NCBI RefSeq assembly: GCF_010500925.1
Contig: NZ_QVMG01000019.1
Span: 10,664 to 63,346 of the forward strand
DNA: 52,683 bases
Source: Parabacteroides sp. 52
GTDB lineage: Bacteria > Bacteroidota > Bacteroidia > Bacteroidales > Tannerellaceae
Direction: 5' to 3'
The notes beneath the pieces were generated by a model. The model had not been told where the DNA came from and ran no database searches. It saw only the letters and a list, made by a program, of their open reading frames with translations. Both the position numbers and the translations under genes were made by a program. Below, piece after piece: positions 23,165 through 32,323 of this stretch (its first letter is position 1; every line of letters starts with the position of its first letter).

Positions 23165-24772
23165 ATGCCTAACTTTGTCCCTTCTAAAAATGCAGAAATG
23201 GTACAAAAATTTGATTTCTTAGTGATCGGCTCAGGCATTGCCGGCATGAGTTTTGCTCTAAAAGTGGCACACAAAGGCAAGGTAGCACTTGTTTGTAAAT
23301 CAGAATTGGAAGAGGCAAACACCTATTTTGCCCAAGGAGGAGTCGCCTCGGTAACCAACCTCATCGTTGACAATTTCGAAAAACATATTGAAGATACTAT
23401 GATTGCCGGTGACTGGTTAAGCGACCGGACAGCCGTAGAGAAAGTGGTGCGGGAAGCACCGGAACAAATACAGGAACTGATTAGCTGGGGAGTAGACTTT
23501 GACAAAGATGAAAAAGGCAATTTCGACTTACACCGGGAAGGGGGACATTCCGAATTCCGTATCCTGCATCACAAAGACAATACCGGCGCAGAAATACAAG
23601 ACAGCCTGATACAGGCCATCAAACAACATCCGAATATTTCCGTTTTTGAAAACTATTTCGCCATTGAGATCCTCACACAACACCATTTAGGGGTGACCGT
23701 TACCCGGCAGACACCGGATATCGAATGTTATGGGGCTTATATTATGAACCTAGCTACCGGCCGGATCGACACCTTCCTCTCGAAGGTGACCCTAATGGCT
23801 ACGGGAGGAATAGGCGCTGTCTATCAAACGACAACCAACCCTTTGGTCGCAACAGGCGATGGCATCGCTATGGTTTACCGGGCCAAAGGAACGGTGAAAG
23901 ACATGGAGTTTGTACAATTTCATCCTACCGCCTTCTATCATCCGGGCGATCGCCCGTCATTCTTAATCACGGAGGCGATGCGCGGTTACGGTGCCGTCTT
24001 GCGTACGCAGGACGGACAAGAGTTTATGCAGAAATACGACGAACGTCTTTCATTGGCTCCCCGGGATATCGTAGCAAGAGCTATTGACAATGAGATGAAA
24101 ACACGGGGGGATGACTTTGTCTATCTGGATGTCACCCACAAAGATCCGGAAGAAACAAAAAAACATTTTCCTACGATTTATGAAAAATGCCTGAGCCTGG
24201 GCGTCGATATAACCAAAGACTATATTCCGGTGGCCCCTGCCGCTCATTATCTGTGCGGAGGTATCAAGGTCGATCTCGACGGCAGTTCGTCCATCAAGCG
24301 GCTCTATGCTGTCGGAGAATGTGCCTGCACAGGCCTGCACGGAGGAAACCGCCTGGCGTCCAATTCGCTGATCGAAGCCGTTGTATATGCGGATGCCGCT
24401 GCCAGACACAGCACTTCTCTGATCGGAAATTATTCCTATCAAGAGAATATCCCTGCCTGGAATGACGAAGGTGTACAATCACCTGAAGAGATGATACTCA
24501 TAACCCAAAGTGCCAAAGAAGTAGGACAGATCCTGAGCTCATACGTAGGCATTGTGCGTTCGGACTTACGCTTGAAACGTGCCTGGGTACGCCTGGATAT
24601 TATTTATGAAGAAACAGAAAGCCTGTTTAAACGCTCGGTGGCATCCAAAGAGATCTGTGAACTCCGTAATATGGTAAATACAGGCTACCTCATCATGCGA
24701 CAAGCGATCGAACGCAAAGAGAGCCGGGGATTGCATTATACCTTGGACTACCCGCCGGCAAAAAGAAAATAA
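23165..24772 (+). CDS. nadB: L-aspartate oxidase
   Basis: A 535-residue FAD enzyme that oxidises L-aspartate to iminoaspartate, the first step of de novo NAD synthesis. The N-terminal FAD motif is VIGSGIAGMSFAL; the flavin/substrate region has NTYFAQGGVASV, and HRHEGGHSEFR-like residues appear as LHREGGHSEFRI. The capping-domain segment TGIGAVY is here ATGGIGAVYQTTTNP, and GECACTGLHGGNRLASNSL is the conserved C-terminal FAD segment. The ATG at 23165 directly follows the ispF stop; MVQKFDFLV at 23198 is an alternative that would match the usual start of the family. nadA and nadC are not in the window. Confidence 0.96.
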   Translation: MPNFVPSKNAEMVQKFDFLVIGSGIAGMSFALKVAHKGKVALVCKSELEEANTYFAQGGVASVTNLIVDNFEKHIEDTMIAGDWLSDRTAVEKVVREAPEQIQELISWGVDFDKDEKGNFDLHREGGHSEFRILHHKDNTGAEIQDSLIQAIKQHPNISVFENYFAIEILTQHHLGVTVTRQTPDIECYGAYIMNLATGRIDTFLSKVTLMATGGIGAVYQTTTNPLVATGDGIAMVYRAKGTVKDMEFVQFHPTAFYHPGDRPSFLITEAMRGYGAVLRTQDGQEFMQKYDERLSLAPRDIVARAIDNEMKTRGDDFVYLDVTHKDPEETKKHFPTIYEKCLSLGVDITKDYIPVAPAAHYLCGGIKVDLDGSSSIKRLYAVGECACTGLHGGNRLASNSLIEAVVYADAAARHSTSLIGNYSYQENIPAWNDEGVQSPEEMILITQSAKEVGQILSSYVGIVRSDLRLKRAWVRLDIIYEETESLFKRSVASKEICELRNMVNTGYLIMRQAIERKESRGLHYTLDYPPAKRK

Positions 24773-24901
24773 AAGAGGTTTCTCGGCCCACAATTAACAA
24801 TTATGTACGCATTTTATGCTAAATCTATGCAAAAAGGTTTAACATTATACATACAACATACTAATTAAATAATTTATAGATATACAAAGCGATATCCTAT
24901 A

Positions 24902-24909
24902 TACTTTTG
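24902..24909 (+). promoter_or_regulatory. Promoter -7 element of the DUF4858-like gene
   Basis: TACTTTTG matches TAnnTTTG exactly. The predicted start near 24914 gives a leader of about 115 nt and lies after the upstream ATG candidate at 24907, supporting the start at 25030. No clear -33 element. The rest of 24773-25029 is AT-rich with nothing else recognised. Confidence 0.5.
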
Positions 24910-25029
24910 ATTCTTTATTGGTTTGGATGGAATAAACAACGAATGATTTTGTGGATCTTTTGTCTAAACGAAGCCGCATTTGTTTATATACGGGGGCCGG
25001 TTGAAAAAGCTATCCTTGAGAAGTTGAAT

Positions 25030-25773
25030 ATGAAGAAACAGTTGATTATATATTTCCTTTTTTATATGAGTAGTACAGGCTATGTTTATGCCCAATGGAC
25101 AAGCAAAGATTCCCTTTGGCTTAAGAATGTATTAGCCGGGAAAGATACGATACGCTTGAATATAGAAACGATGAAATCCATACAAGAGGGGCATTTTCTG
25201 AATCAGGATAAACCGTTGACGCCTATGCTCTCTGTTTCCCCCGAATTACCGGTAGTCAAAGATTTCTCGGAATATATACAATGGAGTGACTCGCTCAAGC
25301 GGAAAATGGCATTAAAAGATTTGCCGCCCTCCGTGTTTTGGCTCACAGGCCCCAAGGATATGGCTGATTTCACCCAACCGGTTCTGGAAATAAACCCGGC
25401 CTTTTTCATGGTGACCCCAGGTGCGCTCGGCAAGCCTGTACCCAGAGGACAGTCTTTTGATTTCATGGGGGCCATTGCTTATGTGTTTAGTAAAGAATAC
25501 AGGCAAAAGGCAAAAAACCAGAAACAGGCAACCTCCTGGAAATACTACAACAGCCTCCCGGAAAGTACATCTCCACATAAACAACGGAATTTCCGTACCG
25601 TCAATCCGGAATTGGTCCTTCCCTTGGTAAAATCAAATGCCAAGAAAAAAGACAGCCTGGCCGTAGCAATTATTGGGGATTCTCTATCCACCAATCGATC
25701 ATCTTTCTGGCCAGACTCAATCGCCTGGGCAATTCCGGCAGATTCTCTCGGTGAAAAAATCCTGCTTCCATAA
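25030..25773 (+). CDS. Exported DUF4858-like protein of unknown function
   Basis: A 247-residue protein from the ATG at 25030 (MKKQLIIYFLFYMSSTGYVY, a signal peptide). The mature start WTSKDSLWLKNVLAGKDTIR, then MKSIQEGHFLN, resembles the small Bacteroidales family DUF4858 from memory; no enzymatic motif is seen. The last 34 residues are encoded by DNA that is also the antisense of the 3' end of nudC (overlap 25670-25773). That tail (IIGDSLSTNRSSFWPDSIAW and beyond) may be a read-on extension after loss of an earlier stop. Confidence 0.7.
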   Translation: MKKQLIIYFLFYMSSTGYVYAQWTSKDSLWLKNVLAGKDTIRLNIETMKSIQEGHFLNQDKPLTPMLSVSPELPVVKDFSEYIQWSDSLKRKMALKDLPPSVFWLTGPKDMADFTQPVLEINPAFFMVTPGALGKPVPRGQSFDFMGAIAYVFSKEYRQKAKNQKQATSWKYYNSLPESTSPHKQRNFRTVNPELVLPLVKSNAKKKDSLAVAIIGDSLSTNRSSFWPDSIAWAIPADSLGEKILLP

Positions 25774-26461
25774 GTTCTTCCTCTTGTAATTGAATCTCTC
25801 CCCCGGCATAATCGGCAATAAAACCAACCATCAGACCGCTGGGGAAAGGCCAGGACTGATTGCCGAAATAGGTAATATGGCTAATATCCAGTCCGGTCTC
25901 TTCTTTTACTTCACGGGAGACACATTCTTCCAATGTCTCACCGGTCTCCAGAAAGCCGGCAACCAAGCCATAAAAAGGGCCTTTGAAGTTGCGGGCACGT
26001 ACCAACAACACAGTATCTTCTTTGCGTATAAGCACCAAGATTGCCGTAGAAATAGCTGGATAGAGTTCGTATTGACAGGAGGGACAAGCCTTCATGATGG
26101 TGTTGACCTGCTGGGTCTCTGTGCCACAAACGGGACAAAAACGGCTGTGCTTATCCCAATACACTAACTGAGCGGCCTTTCCTGCCATTTTATACGGAGC
26201 AGCTTCCAGATAATCCCAGGAAGAACGTAAATCAATCGGCAGATACTGCTCTGTCTCCACAAGCGTTGTTTGGGATACAGCCGCATAAGAAGCCGTTTCT
26301 TCCGAACATGCCAGTTCGATCGTTTGTTGAATGGGAACAGGGGGATGATTGCCTGTGGGAATTGTATATGTACCTCTCTGACCTTTTTCCAAAAGGAGAA
26401 GACCTTCTTCGGAAAAGATATACCAATAGAACGTTTTATCTTTATACATAGGAGCACTCAT
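25670..26461 (-). CDS. nudC: NAD+ diphosphatase / NADH pyrophosphatase NudC
   Basis: A 263-residue Nudix hydrolase that splits NAD(H) to NMN(H) and AMP and, in E. coli, removes NAD caps from RNA. Four zinc-ligand cysteines are at 109/112 (FCPVCG) and 126/129 (ACPSC). The Nudix box runs from about 169 to 191 (GFLETGETLEECVSREVKEE then TGLD). The NADH-specific motif is NQSWPFPSGLM (201-211). Length is standard. It lies 62 bp after the M23/LysM gene on the same strand. Its last 34 codons overlap the oppositely oriented 25030 gene. Confidence 0.95.
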   Translation of the reverse strand: MSAPMYKDKTFYWYIFSEEGLLLLEKGQRGTYTIPTGNHPPVPIQQTIELACSEETASYAAVSQTTLVETEQYLPIDLRSSWDYLEAAPYKMAGKAAQLVYWDKHSRFCPVCGTETQQVNTIMKACPSCQYELYPAISTAILVLIRKEDTVLLVRARNFKGPFYGLVAGFLETGETLEECVSREVKEETGLDISHITYFGNQSWPFPSGLMVGFIADYAGGEIQLQEEELMEAGFFHRENLPELPRRLSLARKMIDWWIENPQ

Positions 26462-26523
26462 TTATGCCGCCAAAGATACGTATTATCCCCGGAATCGATA
26501 AAAAAAGCTTGCAGTAAGAAAGG

Positions 26524-27747
26524 TCAGGAACAACGGATTGCTTTTCCCAACCGAAGAATAGTCGTACGTGTGATGCCGTTCAATTCACATAATTTACTAA
26601 CGGATGTACCATATTTCGCTGCAATAGCACCTAGGGTATCTCCTTCTTGTATTTTATGGTATACAGGTGTTTTATCTCCTGTACTGACCGCTTTCTCCTG
26701 TTGGGAAAGGGCGGCGACAGCAGCTGTTGTTGCTTTTACTGTAGTCTTGGGGGCTGCCTGGGTAGTCTTCTTTGAGGCATTGGTTTCTACACCAGCAACA
26801 CAACGAATGGATTGTCCGATCCGCAAGGTGGAAGTGCTTCGCAGGCCATTCAAGCGACAAAGCTCTTTCACAGTAGTACCGTACATCCGGGCAATCTTAC
26901 CCAAGGTGTCTCCTGACTTAATCCGGTGATAAACCATTTTACTATCGGAAGAGGTATATATGTTGCTGTTTCTACCGTTGATTTTCACATTACGGAACAC
27001 ATACATATCCTGATGAGGAACACCGTCTGTGAAATCTATAATTTCTGCCGGATTAATAGCCTGTCCTAAAAAGCGGGTCTCAAAATGAAGATGAGAACCA
27101 GTAGAACGACCCGTATTTCCTCCCAAAGCAATAGGTGTACCTGCACGTACGATATCGTTTTCCGCCACTAAGAATTTGGAAAGATGCCCGTAAATAGTTT
27201 CCAACCCGTTCGGATGGCGAATGACAACGTAATAGCCGTATCCCCCCCGTTCGTAACTGCGTATACGGATTTTTCCGTCAAACGCTGCACGGATCGTATC
27301 ACCAACCTGTACTTTCAAGTCAATTCCTTTGTGCATACCCCGCCGACGAGGACCGTATTTGGAGGTTACTTTAATATCGGTATCGATAGGAAGAACGAAA
27401 GAAGAACAATCAATGGCACAAGAGTCAGGGAAAGTAGCAGTTACGCCACCACGGAAAGGGTCTACAAATTTATTTTCCCAATGAGATCCATATAATTCAT
27501 CTGCGGGAAACAGAAGAGATTCTCTCTCCAATAATTCCGCTCTTTCATTGATATCAATAAGTTCTTTTAATGCGATATCTCTTTTGATCGTTACACGATC
27601 CGCCAAAAATTCGGATACGTATTCCTCCATCAATTGAGTCGCTTGAATAGAGGGATTTGTTTGCCCTTTTGTATTCGATTTCTGCGCATGAACGAAAGGA
27701 GTAGCGAGTATGACGCAACCGATACATAGTAGTGCTTTTATCTTCAT
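26524..27747 (-). CDS. Secreted M23 peptidoglycan endopeptidase with two LysM domains
   Basis: A 407-residue protein from the ATG at 27747 (MKIKALLCIGCVILATPFVH, signal peptide); a TTG upstream would add an unneeded leader. The M23 domain (about 125-245) contains HKGIDLKV (zinc HxxxD) and SHLHFETRF (HxH). Two LysM repeats follow: VYHRIKSGDTLGKIARMYGT and VYHKIQEGDTLGAIAAKYGT, separated by an Ala/Thr/Lys-rich linker. The domain set fits a periplasmic cell-wall hydrolase or divisome activator that binds glycan strands through LysM and cuts peptide cross-links. nudC follows. Confidence 0.93.
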   Translation of the reverse strand: MKIKALLCIGCVILATPFVHAQKSNTKGQTNPSIQATQLMEEYVSEFLADRVTIKRDIALKELIDINERAELLERESLLFPADELYGSHWENKFVDPFRGGVTATFPDSCAIDCSSFVLPIDTDIKVTSKYGPRRRGMHKGIDLKVQVGDTIRAAFDGKIRIRSYERGGYGYYVVIRHPNGLETIYGHLSKFLVAENDIVRAGTPIALGGNTGRSTGSHLHFETRFLGQAINPAEIIDFTDGVPHQDMYVFRNVKINGRNSNIYTSSDSKMVYHRIKSGDTLGKIARMYGTTVKELCRLNGLRSTSTLRIGQSIRCVAGVETNASKKTTQAAPKTTVKATTAAVAALSQQEKAVSTGDKTPVYHKIQEGDTLGAIAAKYGTSVSKLCELNGITRTTILRLGKAIRCS

Positions 27748-27783
27748 ATTTATCGTTAGCTTTTGCTTTTTCAATTGGAAAAA

Positions 27784-27817
27784 ATCAGCTGTCAGGGGCA
27801 GTCTGATCCTTTTTTTA
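27784..27817. terminator. Hairpin with T tracts on both sides, between recG and the M23 gene
   Basis: ATCAG (27784-27788) pairs with CTGAT (27803-27807), extended by CTG/CAG inside after a one-base bulge. T-rich tracts flank it on both strands. It probably ends the leftward recG operon before the M23 gene. Confidence 0.55.
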
Positions 27818-27959
27818 ACCAGCCAAAGGTCGCAAAAAGGAATAAAGCTCCCAAAAAATAAATCTTAAAACTTCCCGAACCATAGACTAAAGAGGGGGAA
27901 ACAAAGCCGTAATATATTATACAATAAAGGTTTACATAAAACATATGTTTTACAACATA

Positions 27960-30059
27960 TCAGCTAATTAATCCCCAATTAACCTTCCGGGAAAAGAGTA
28001 TTTTGAGCCTTTCGTTCAATATCCGGCTGGTTTCGGATACCAATTCCGGGTCTTTGTTCAATATCTCCTGGGCCATATCCCGGGCATATTGCAGTATTTG
28101 TCCGTCGGCCGCCAGATTGGCTATTTTCAGGTCAATCCCTTCTCCACTTTGTCGGGTTCCCTCCAGGTCGCCATATCCGCGCAAACGCAGATCGGCCTCT
28201 GCTATTTCAAAACCATTATTACTTCCCACCATGATCTCCAGGCGTTTCCGTGTTTCATTACTGAGTTTATAAGAGGAGACCAGGATGCAATAAGACTGTT
28301 CTGCTCCACGCCCTACCCGCCCCCGTAGCTGATGCAATTGGGAAAGGCCGAAACGTTCTGCACTTTCTATGACCATCACCGAGGCATTCGGCACATTCAC
28401 CCCTACCTCTATCACGGTTGTCGCCATTAATATCTGTGCTTCTCCGGATATAAACTTCTGCATCTCCTTTTCTTTTTCGGCCGCTTTCATGCGTCCGTGA
28501 ACCATACAAACAGTATATTCGGGGAAAATATCCTGAAAGAGTTCGAATCCTTCTTCCAGGTTTTTATAATCTAACTTCTCACTGCCTTCAATCAAGGGAT
28601 ACACTACATATATTTGTCTTCCCAGACGTATCTCTTTCCGAAGAAATTCATAGAGTTCCGCCTTTTTATTATCGTACCGGTGCAATGTTTGTATCGGTTT
28701 ACGCCCCGGAGGTAATTCATCAATCACAGAGACATCCAGGTCGCCATACAAGGTCATCGCCAATGTGCGGGGAATAGGTGTCGCCGTCATCACTAATACA
28801 TGGGGAATGGTCGTGTTTTTCACCCATAAACGGGAACGCTGTTCCACACCAAAACGATGCTGCTCATCAATGATAGCCAAGCCGAGGCAGGAGAAAACCA
28901 CCGTTTCTTCTATCAGGGCATGTGTGCCGATGACAATCTGTATCTCTCCACTGGCAATAGCCGGCAGAATTTTATTACGTTCTTTCTTTTTGGTAGAGCC
29001 GGTAAGAAGAGCCACTTTGACATCCATATCTTTCAGAAACGCCATCACAGTTGCATAATGTTGCGTAGCCAGAATCTCCGTAGGGGCCATCATACATGCC
29101 TGATAATTGTTATCGACAGAGAGCAACATAGCCAGTAAGGCAACCAGGGTTTTACCACTACCCACATCCCCTTGCAAGAGACGGTTCATCTGCCGTCCAC
29201 TCCCCATATCGGTACGAATCTCTCTCATAACCCGTTTTTGGGCACCGGTGAGTTCAAAAGGCAGATAGTCTTTGTAAAAACTATTGAAATAATTCCCTAC
29301 GGTAGGAAAAACAATCCCTTTCAGTTTCAATTTGCGCAAGCTGGATGTACGGAGAATATGAAGCTGGATATAAAAGAGTTCATCAAACTTCAGGCGCAAC
29401 TCCGCTTTTTGTAACATCTCAGCCGACTCCGGGAAATGAATATGACGCATAGCCTCCGACAAAGAGATCATACCCGTCTGTCTCAATATATCCGGTGGCA
29501 GTGTCTCCGGGATCTCCCACTGAAGGCTATTCAATAAGGTATATTGCAGGTCTTGTATGGCCCGGGAATGAAGAAATGCCTTCTTCATGCGCTCGGTGGT
29601 GTTATAGAAAGGATGTAAGCCACCTGCCACCTGGTTGGCCTGGTCAACCGGATCCATATCCGGATGTGGGATGTTGACAATTTGTCCGAATTCGGTTGGT
29701 TTTCCGAATACAATGTATTCCGTTCCGGGACGGTATTTATCGGTAATATAACTCAATCCTTTGAACCATACGAGGTCAATCACACCTGTTCCATCCGTGA
29801 ATTTGCCTATCAACCGCCTGGTACGGCCTTCCCCTACCGTATCATAATAAAGTATACGTCCTTTTAACTGAATATAAGGCATATGCCCGTTTACCTCCGC
29901 CACTTTATAAAAACGACTCCGGTCTATATATTTATAAGGGAAATAATAAAGCAGATCTTCATAAGAAGAAATACGGGCTTCCTTCTGAAGAACCTCTGCT
30001 TTACGGGGGCCGACCCCCGGCAGATAGGTAATGGAACGTTTACTGAGGTCTACTAACAT
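27960..30059 (-). CDS. recG: ATP-dependent DNA helicase RecG
   Basis: A 699-residue branched-DNA helicase that regresses stalled forks and processes Holliday junctions. The N-terminal wedge/OB domain (about 1-230) begins TYLPGVGPRKAEVLQKEA. Helicase motifs are in order: Walker A LLQGDVGSGKT, motif II IIDEQHRFG, motif III VMTATPIPRTLAMT and motif VI HQLRGRVGRG. The C-terminal TRG region is present. Length is standard. It is the last gene of the S8-xseA-xseB-ispD-recG unit, starting 13 bp after ispD. Confidence 0.97.
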   Translation of the reverse strand: MLVDLSKRSITYLPGVGPRKAEVLQKEARISSYEDLLYYFPYKYIDRSRFYKVAEVNGHMPYIQLKGRILYYDTVGEGRTRRLIGKFTDGTGVIDLVWFKGLSYITDKYRPGTEYIVFGKPTEFGQIVNIPHPDMDPVDQANQVAGGLHPFYNTTERMKKAFLHSRAIQDLQYTLLNSLQWEIPETLPPDILRQTGMISLSEAMRHIHFPESAEMLQKAELRLKFDELFYIQLHILRTSSLRKLKLKGIVFPTVGNYFNSFYKDYLPFELTGAQKRVMREIRTDMGSGRQMNRLLQGDVGSGKTLVALLAMLLSVDNNYQACMMAPTEILATQHYATVMAFLKDMDVKVALLTGSTKKKERNKILPAIASGEIQIVIGTHALIEETVVFSCLGLAIIDEQHRFGVEQRSRLWVKNTTIPHVLVMTATPIPRTLAMTLYGDLDVSVIDELPPGRKPIQTLHRYDNKKAELYEFLRKEIRLGRQIYVVYPLIEGSEKLDYKNLEEGFELFQDIFPEYTVCMVHGRMKAAEKEKEMQKFISGEAQILMATTVIEVGVNVPNASVMVIESAERFGLSQLHQLRGRVGRGAEQSYCILVSSYKLSNETRKRLEIMVGSNNGFEIAEADLRLRGYGDLEGTRQSGEGIDLKIANLAADGQILQYARDMAQEILNKDPELVSETSRILNERLKILFSRKVNWGLIS

Positions 30060-30072
30060 CGTATCTCTTTTC

Positions 30073-30774
30073 TTATGGACAGAGAGGACAAAGGGCTTTT
30101 GCTATTAACAGATCGAATGGCGTAGTGATCTTTATGTTTTCCCTATTACCCGGCACCATATGTATTGACTCGCCCATCGCTTCTACAACAGAAGCATCAT
30201 CCGTAAAAAGGGGGGAATAAGGAAGGGTATAGGCTTTTAAGAGGATATCACTATGAAAAACCTGTGGCGTTTGTACGATATAAAAGCGGGAACGATCCAC
30301 TGGTCTGCTTCCTTCTTCGGTCACTTCCCGTAATGAATCCACAATAGGTATGACCGGAACGGCGTTTCCCGCCTGCTCGGCACTGCCAAAACAATTTTCG
30401 ATCACATCCGGCCCGGTAAAAGGGCGGACCCCATCATGCACAGCGATCCATGCTTTTTTATTCCTTTCCGGGAAAAGCCCCATCTCTTCTGAGAGAAACT
30501 CCAATCCGTTTTTCACTGAATGAAACCGGGTTTCTCCTCCGTTCACGATATGATGTGTCACGGTACAGCCTATTTCCTGACATAACATACGCCAATAATC
30601 CTGGTGCTCTTCCGGCAGGACAAGGATTAACTTTGCCGAGGCATCCCAATTGTGGAAATTCTCCAAGGTACGCATTAATACCGGCTTCCCTCCTATCGGC
30701 ATAAATTGCTTGGGAAGATCAGATCCCATGCGAAGCCCTTTCCCTCCGGCTACGATAATTACATACTTTTCCAT
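30073..30774 (-). CDS. ispD: 2-C-methyl-D-erythritol 4-phosphate cytidylyltransferase
   Basis: A 233-residue MEP-pathway enzyme that makes CDP-ME from MEP and CTP. The nucleotide-binding N terminus is IIVAGGKGLRMGSDLPKQFM, with the conserved Arg and Lys residues; VHDGVRPF and IVQTPQVFHSD are the other family motifs. Its start codon shares one base with the xseB stop (TAATG), indicating translational coupling. Together with ispF (22682) it marks use of the MEP route; ispE is not in the window. Confidence 0.95.
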   Translation of the reverse strand: MEKYVIIVAGGKGLRMGSDLPKQFMPIGGKPVLMRTLENFHNWDASAKLILVLPEEHQDYWRMLCQEIGCTVTHHIVNGGETRFHSVKNGLEFLSEEMGLFPERNKKAWIAVHDGVRPFTGPDVIENCFGSAEQAGNAVPVIPIVDSLREVTEEGSRPVDRSRFYIVQTPQVFHSDILLKAYTLPYSPLFTDDASVVEAMGESIHMVPGNRENIKITTPFDLLIAKALCPLCP

Positions 30775-30971
30775 TAATCCAGTTCCTCCAATATTTTTTT
30801 GACTTCTTCGTCGGCTTTAAAAAGCTTTTCTTTACACAATTGAATCAGCCGGGTTGCTTCTTTCACCTTTTCAGAGAGCACATCTACATCCAATTCATTA
30901 TTTTCAATCTCGGCTACGATCTTACGAAGTTTCTCTATGGCTTCGTTATATGTTTCTGTTTTTTGTGTCAT
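30774..30971 (-). CDS. xseB: Exodeoxyribonuclease VII small subunit
   Basis: A 65-residue, mostly helical protein (YNEAIEKLRKIVAEIENNEL, then DVLSEKVKEATRLIQLCKEK) that fits the XseB coiled-coil family. Several XseB copies bind each XseA to form exonuclease VII, which degrades single-stranded DNA to oligonucleotides. It lies 17 bp after xseA and overlaps ispD by one base. Confidence 0.93.
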   Translation of the reverse strand: MTQKTETYNEAIEKLRKIVAEIENNELDVDVLSEKVKEATRLIQLCKEKLFKADEEVKKILEELD

Positions 30972-30988
30972 GTTTGATTCTTATTGAT

Positions 30989-32323
30989 TTATTCTACAAT
31001 ACTTTGTCTCTCCCCATCCGAGAAACGCGAAACGATCCGATCTCCCGGTTTCAGTTCACTTGCCTGTTTAATGATACGTCCCTCTTGCATCGTCAGGCTG
31101 TATCCTCGTTTTAAAATATATTCGGGAGAACTCATTTTTATAAACTGTTCCGACAATTGTATCTGCCGGTTATTCTCTGTCAACAAAGAGGATACCCCAT
31201 TGGTTAGACGCGACTGCATACCATCCAAGAAAACGGCATGCCGGGAAAACAAAGAAGAAGCCAGTGCCGGTAATCGTCCTGTCAGTCCTTGTAAGTTATT
31301 GCGGTTGCGCTCCAGGCGGTTGGAGACAAGACTAGGCAGGCGGGTGCCTAAGAGTTGCAAGAAATTCTTTTGTCCCAATAGGTGATCAGTCACAAACAAC
31401 TGGATATGTTGTTGCATCTCTGCCAACACCTCTGCCGCCTGGTTCATCTGCCCGATCAGAAACTCAGCTACGGCCGTCGGTGTTTTCATGCGGGTATGGG
31501 CTACCATATCCAAAACCGTATCGTCCCTTTCATGCCCTATTCCGGTGATTATCGGCAAAGGGAACTGGGCACAGTGAGTTGCCAGCAAATAGGAATCGAA
31601 GCAACTCAGATCGGCCGTAGATCCTCCTCCACGGATGATAACAAGCACATCAAAATGTGCCCGCTGATGATACAGATGATCGAGTGCCGCAATGATAGAC
31701 ATTTCAGTCTTCTCTCCCTGCATCAATGCCGGAAAGAGTTTGATATAAAAAGGATATCCGGCCTTATTATGTACCAGTTGATTCAGGAAATCTTCGTACC
31801 CGGCGGCTGTTGCCGAAGTGATCACGGCAATACGTTGGGGCAAGGTTGGGAAAGGAAGCTCTTTGTTTAAAGAAAAGACTCCTTCCTCCTGTAATTGACG
31901 GATAATCTCCATCCGTTTGCGTACCATATCTCCCAAGGTATACGTAGGATCGATATCGGTTACGGTTAGGTTAAATCCATACAATTCATGGTAATCAATC
32001 ATCACCTTTACCAATACCTTTAAGCCGGAGCCGAATCGTTGTCCGGTTTCTTTCTCAAAATAAGGTTTCAACAGATGAAACGTCTTTGCCCATATCGTTC
32101 CACGGGCTTTAGCCACCAATTGCCCCGACGTCGCCTGTTTTTCGATAAACTCCAGGTAACAATGTCCCGAGGAGGCATTCACGCGTACATCGCTTGTCTC
32201 CGCCTGTATCCAACAACTTTGAGGGAAAGAGCGGTTGATAGCCTGCCGTATAGACCGGTTGAGGTCTAACAGAGACAAAGCCGACCGTTCGGCAGGTGTA
32301 GTATCAGTCGCCTGTGTGAACAT
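30989..32323 (-). CDS. xseA: Exodeoxyribonuclease VII large subunit
   Basis: A 444-residue catalytic subunit of exonuclease VII. The N-terminal OB domain (about 18-115; LSLLDLNRSIRQAINRSFPQ, SGHCYLEF) is followed by the catalytic core with PQRIAVITSATAAGYEDF, VIIRGGGSTADLSCFDSY and GIGHERDDTVLDMVAHTRMK (family signature), then a helical arm region and a C-terminal segment ILKRGYSLTMQEGRIIKQAS. The ATG at 32323 lies inside the end of the protease gene (20-bp overlap), giving a 15-residue leader before the conserved start. Confidence 0.95.
   Translation of the reverse strand: MFTQATDTTPAERSALSLLDLNRSIRQAINRSFPQSCWIQAETSDVRVNASSGHCYLEFIEKQATSGQLVAKARGTIWAKTFHLLKPYFEKETGQRFGSGLKVLVKVMIDYHELYGFNLTVTDIDPTYTLGDMVRKRMEIIRQLQEEGVFSLNKELPFPTLPQRIAVITSATAAGYEDFLNQLVHNKAGYPFYIKLFPALMQGEKTEMSIIAALDHLYHQRAHFDVLVIIRGGGSTADLSCFDSYLLATHCAQFPLPIITGIGHERDDTVLDMVAHTRMKTPTAVAEFLIGQMNQAAEVLAEMQQHIQLFVTDHLLGQKNFLQLLGTRLPSLVSNRLERNRNNLQGLTGRLPALASSLFSRHAVFLDGMQSRLTNGVSSLLTENNRQIQLSEQFIKMSSPEYILKRGYSLTMQEGRIIKQASELKPGDRIVSRFSDGERQSIVE

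Noticed and set aside
27748..27774. TTG start for the M23/LysM gene
   Set aside because: The ATG at 27747 begins a clean signal peptide; the extension would place a basic leader before it.
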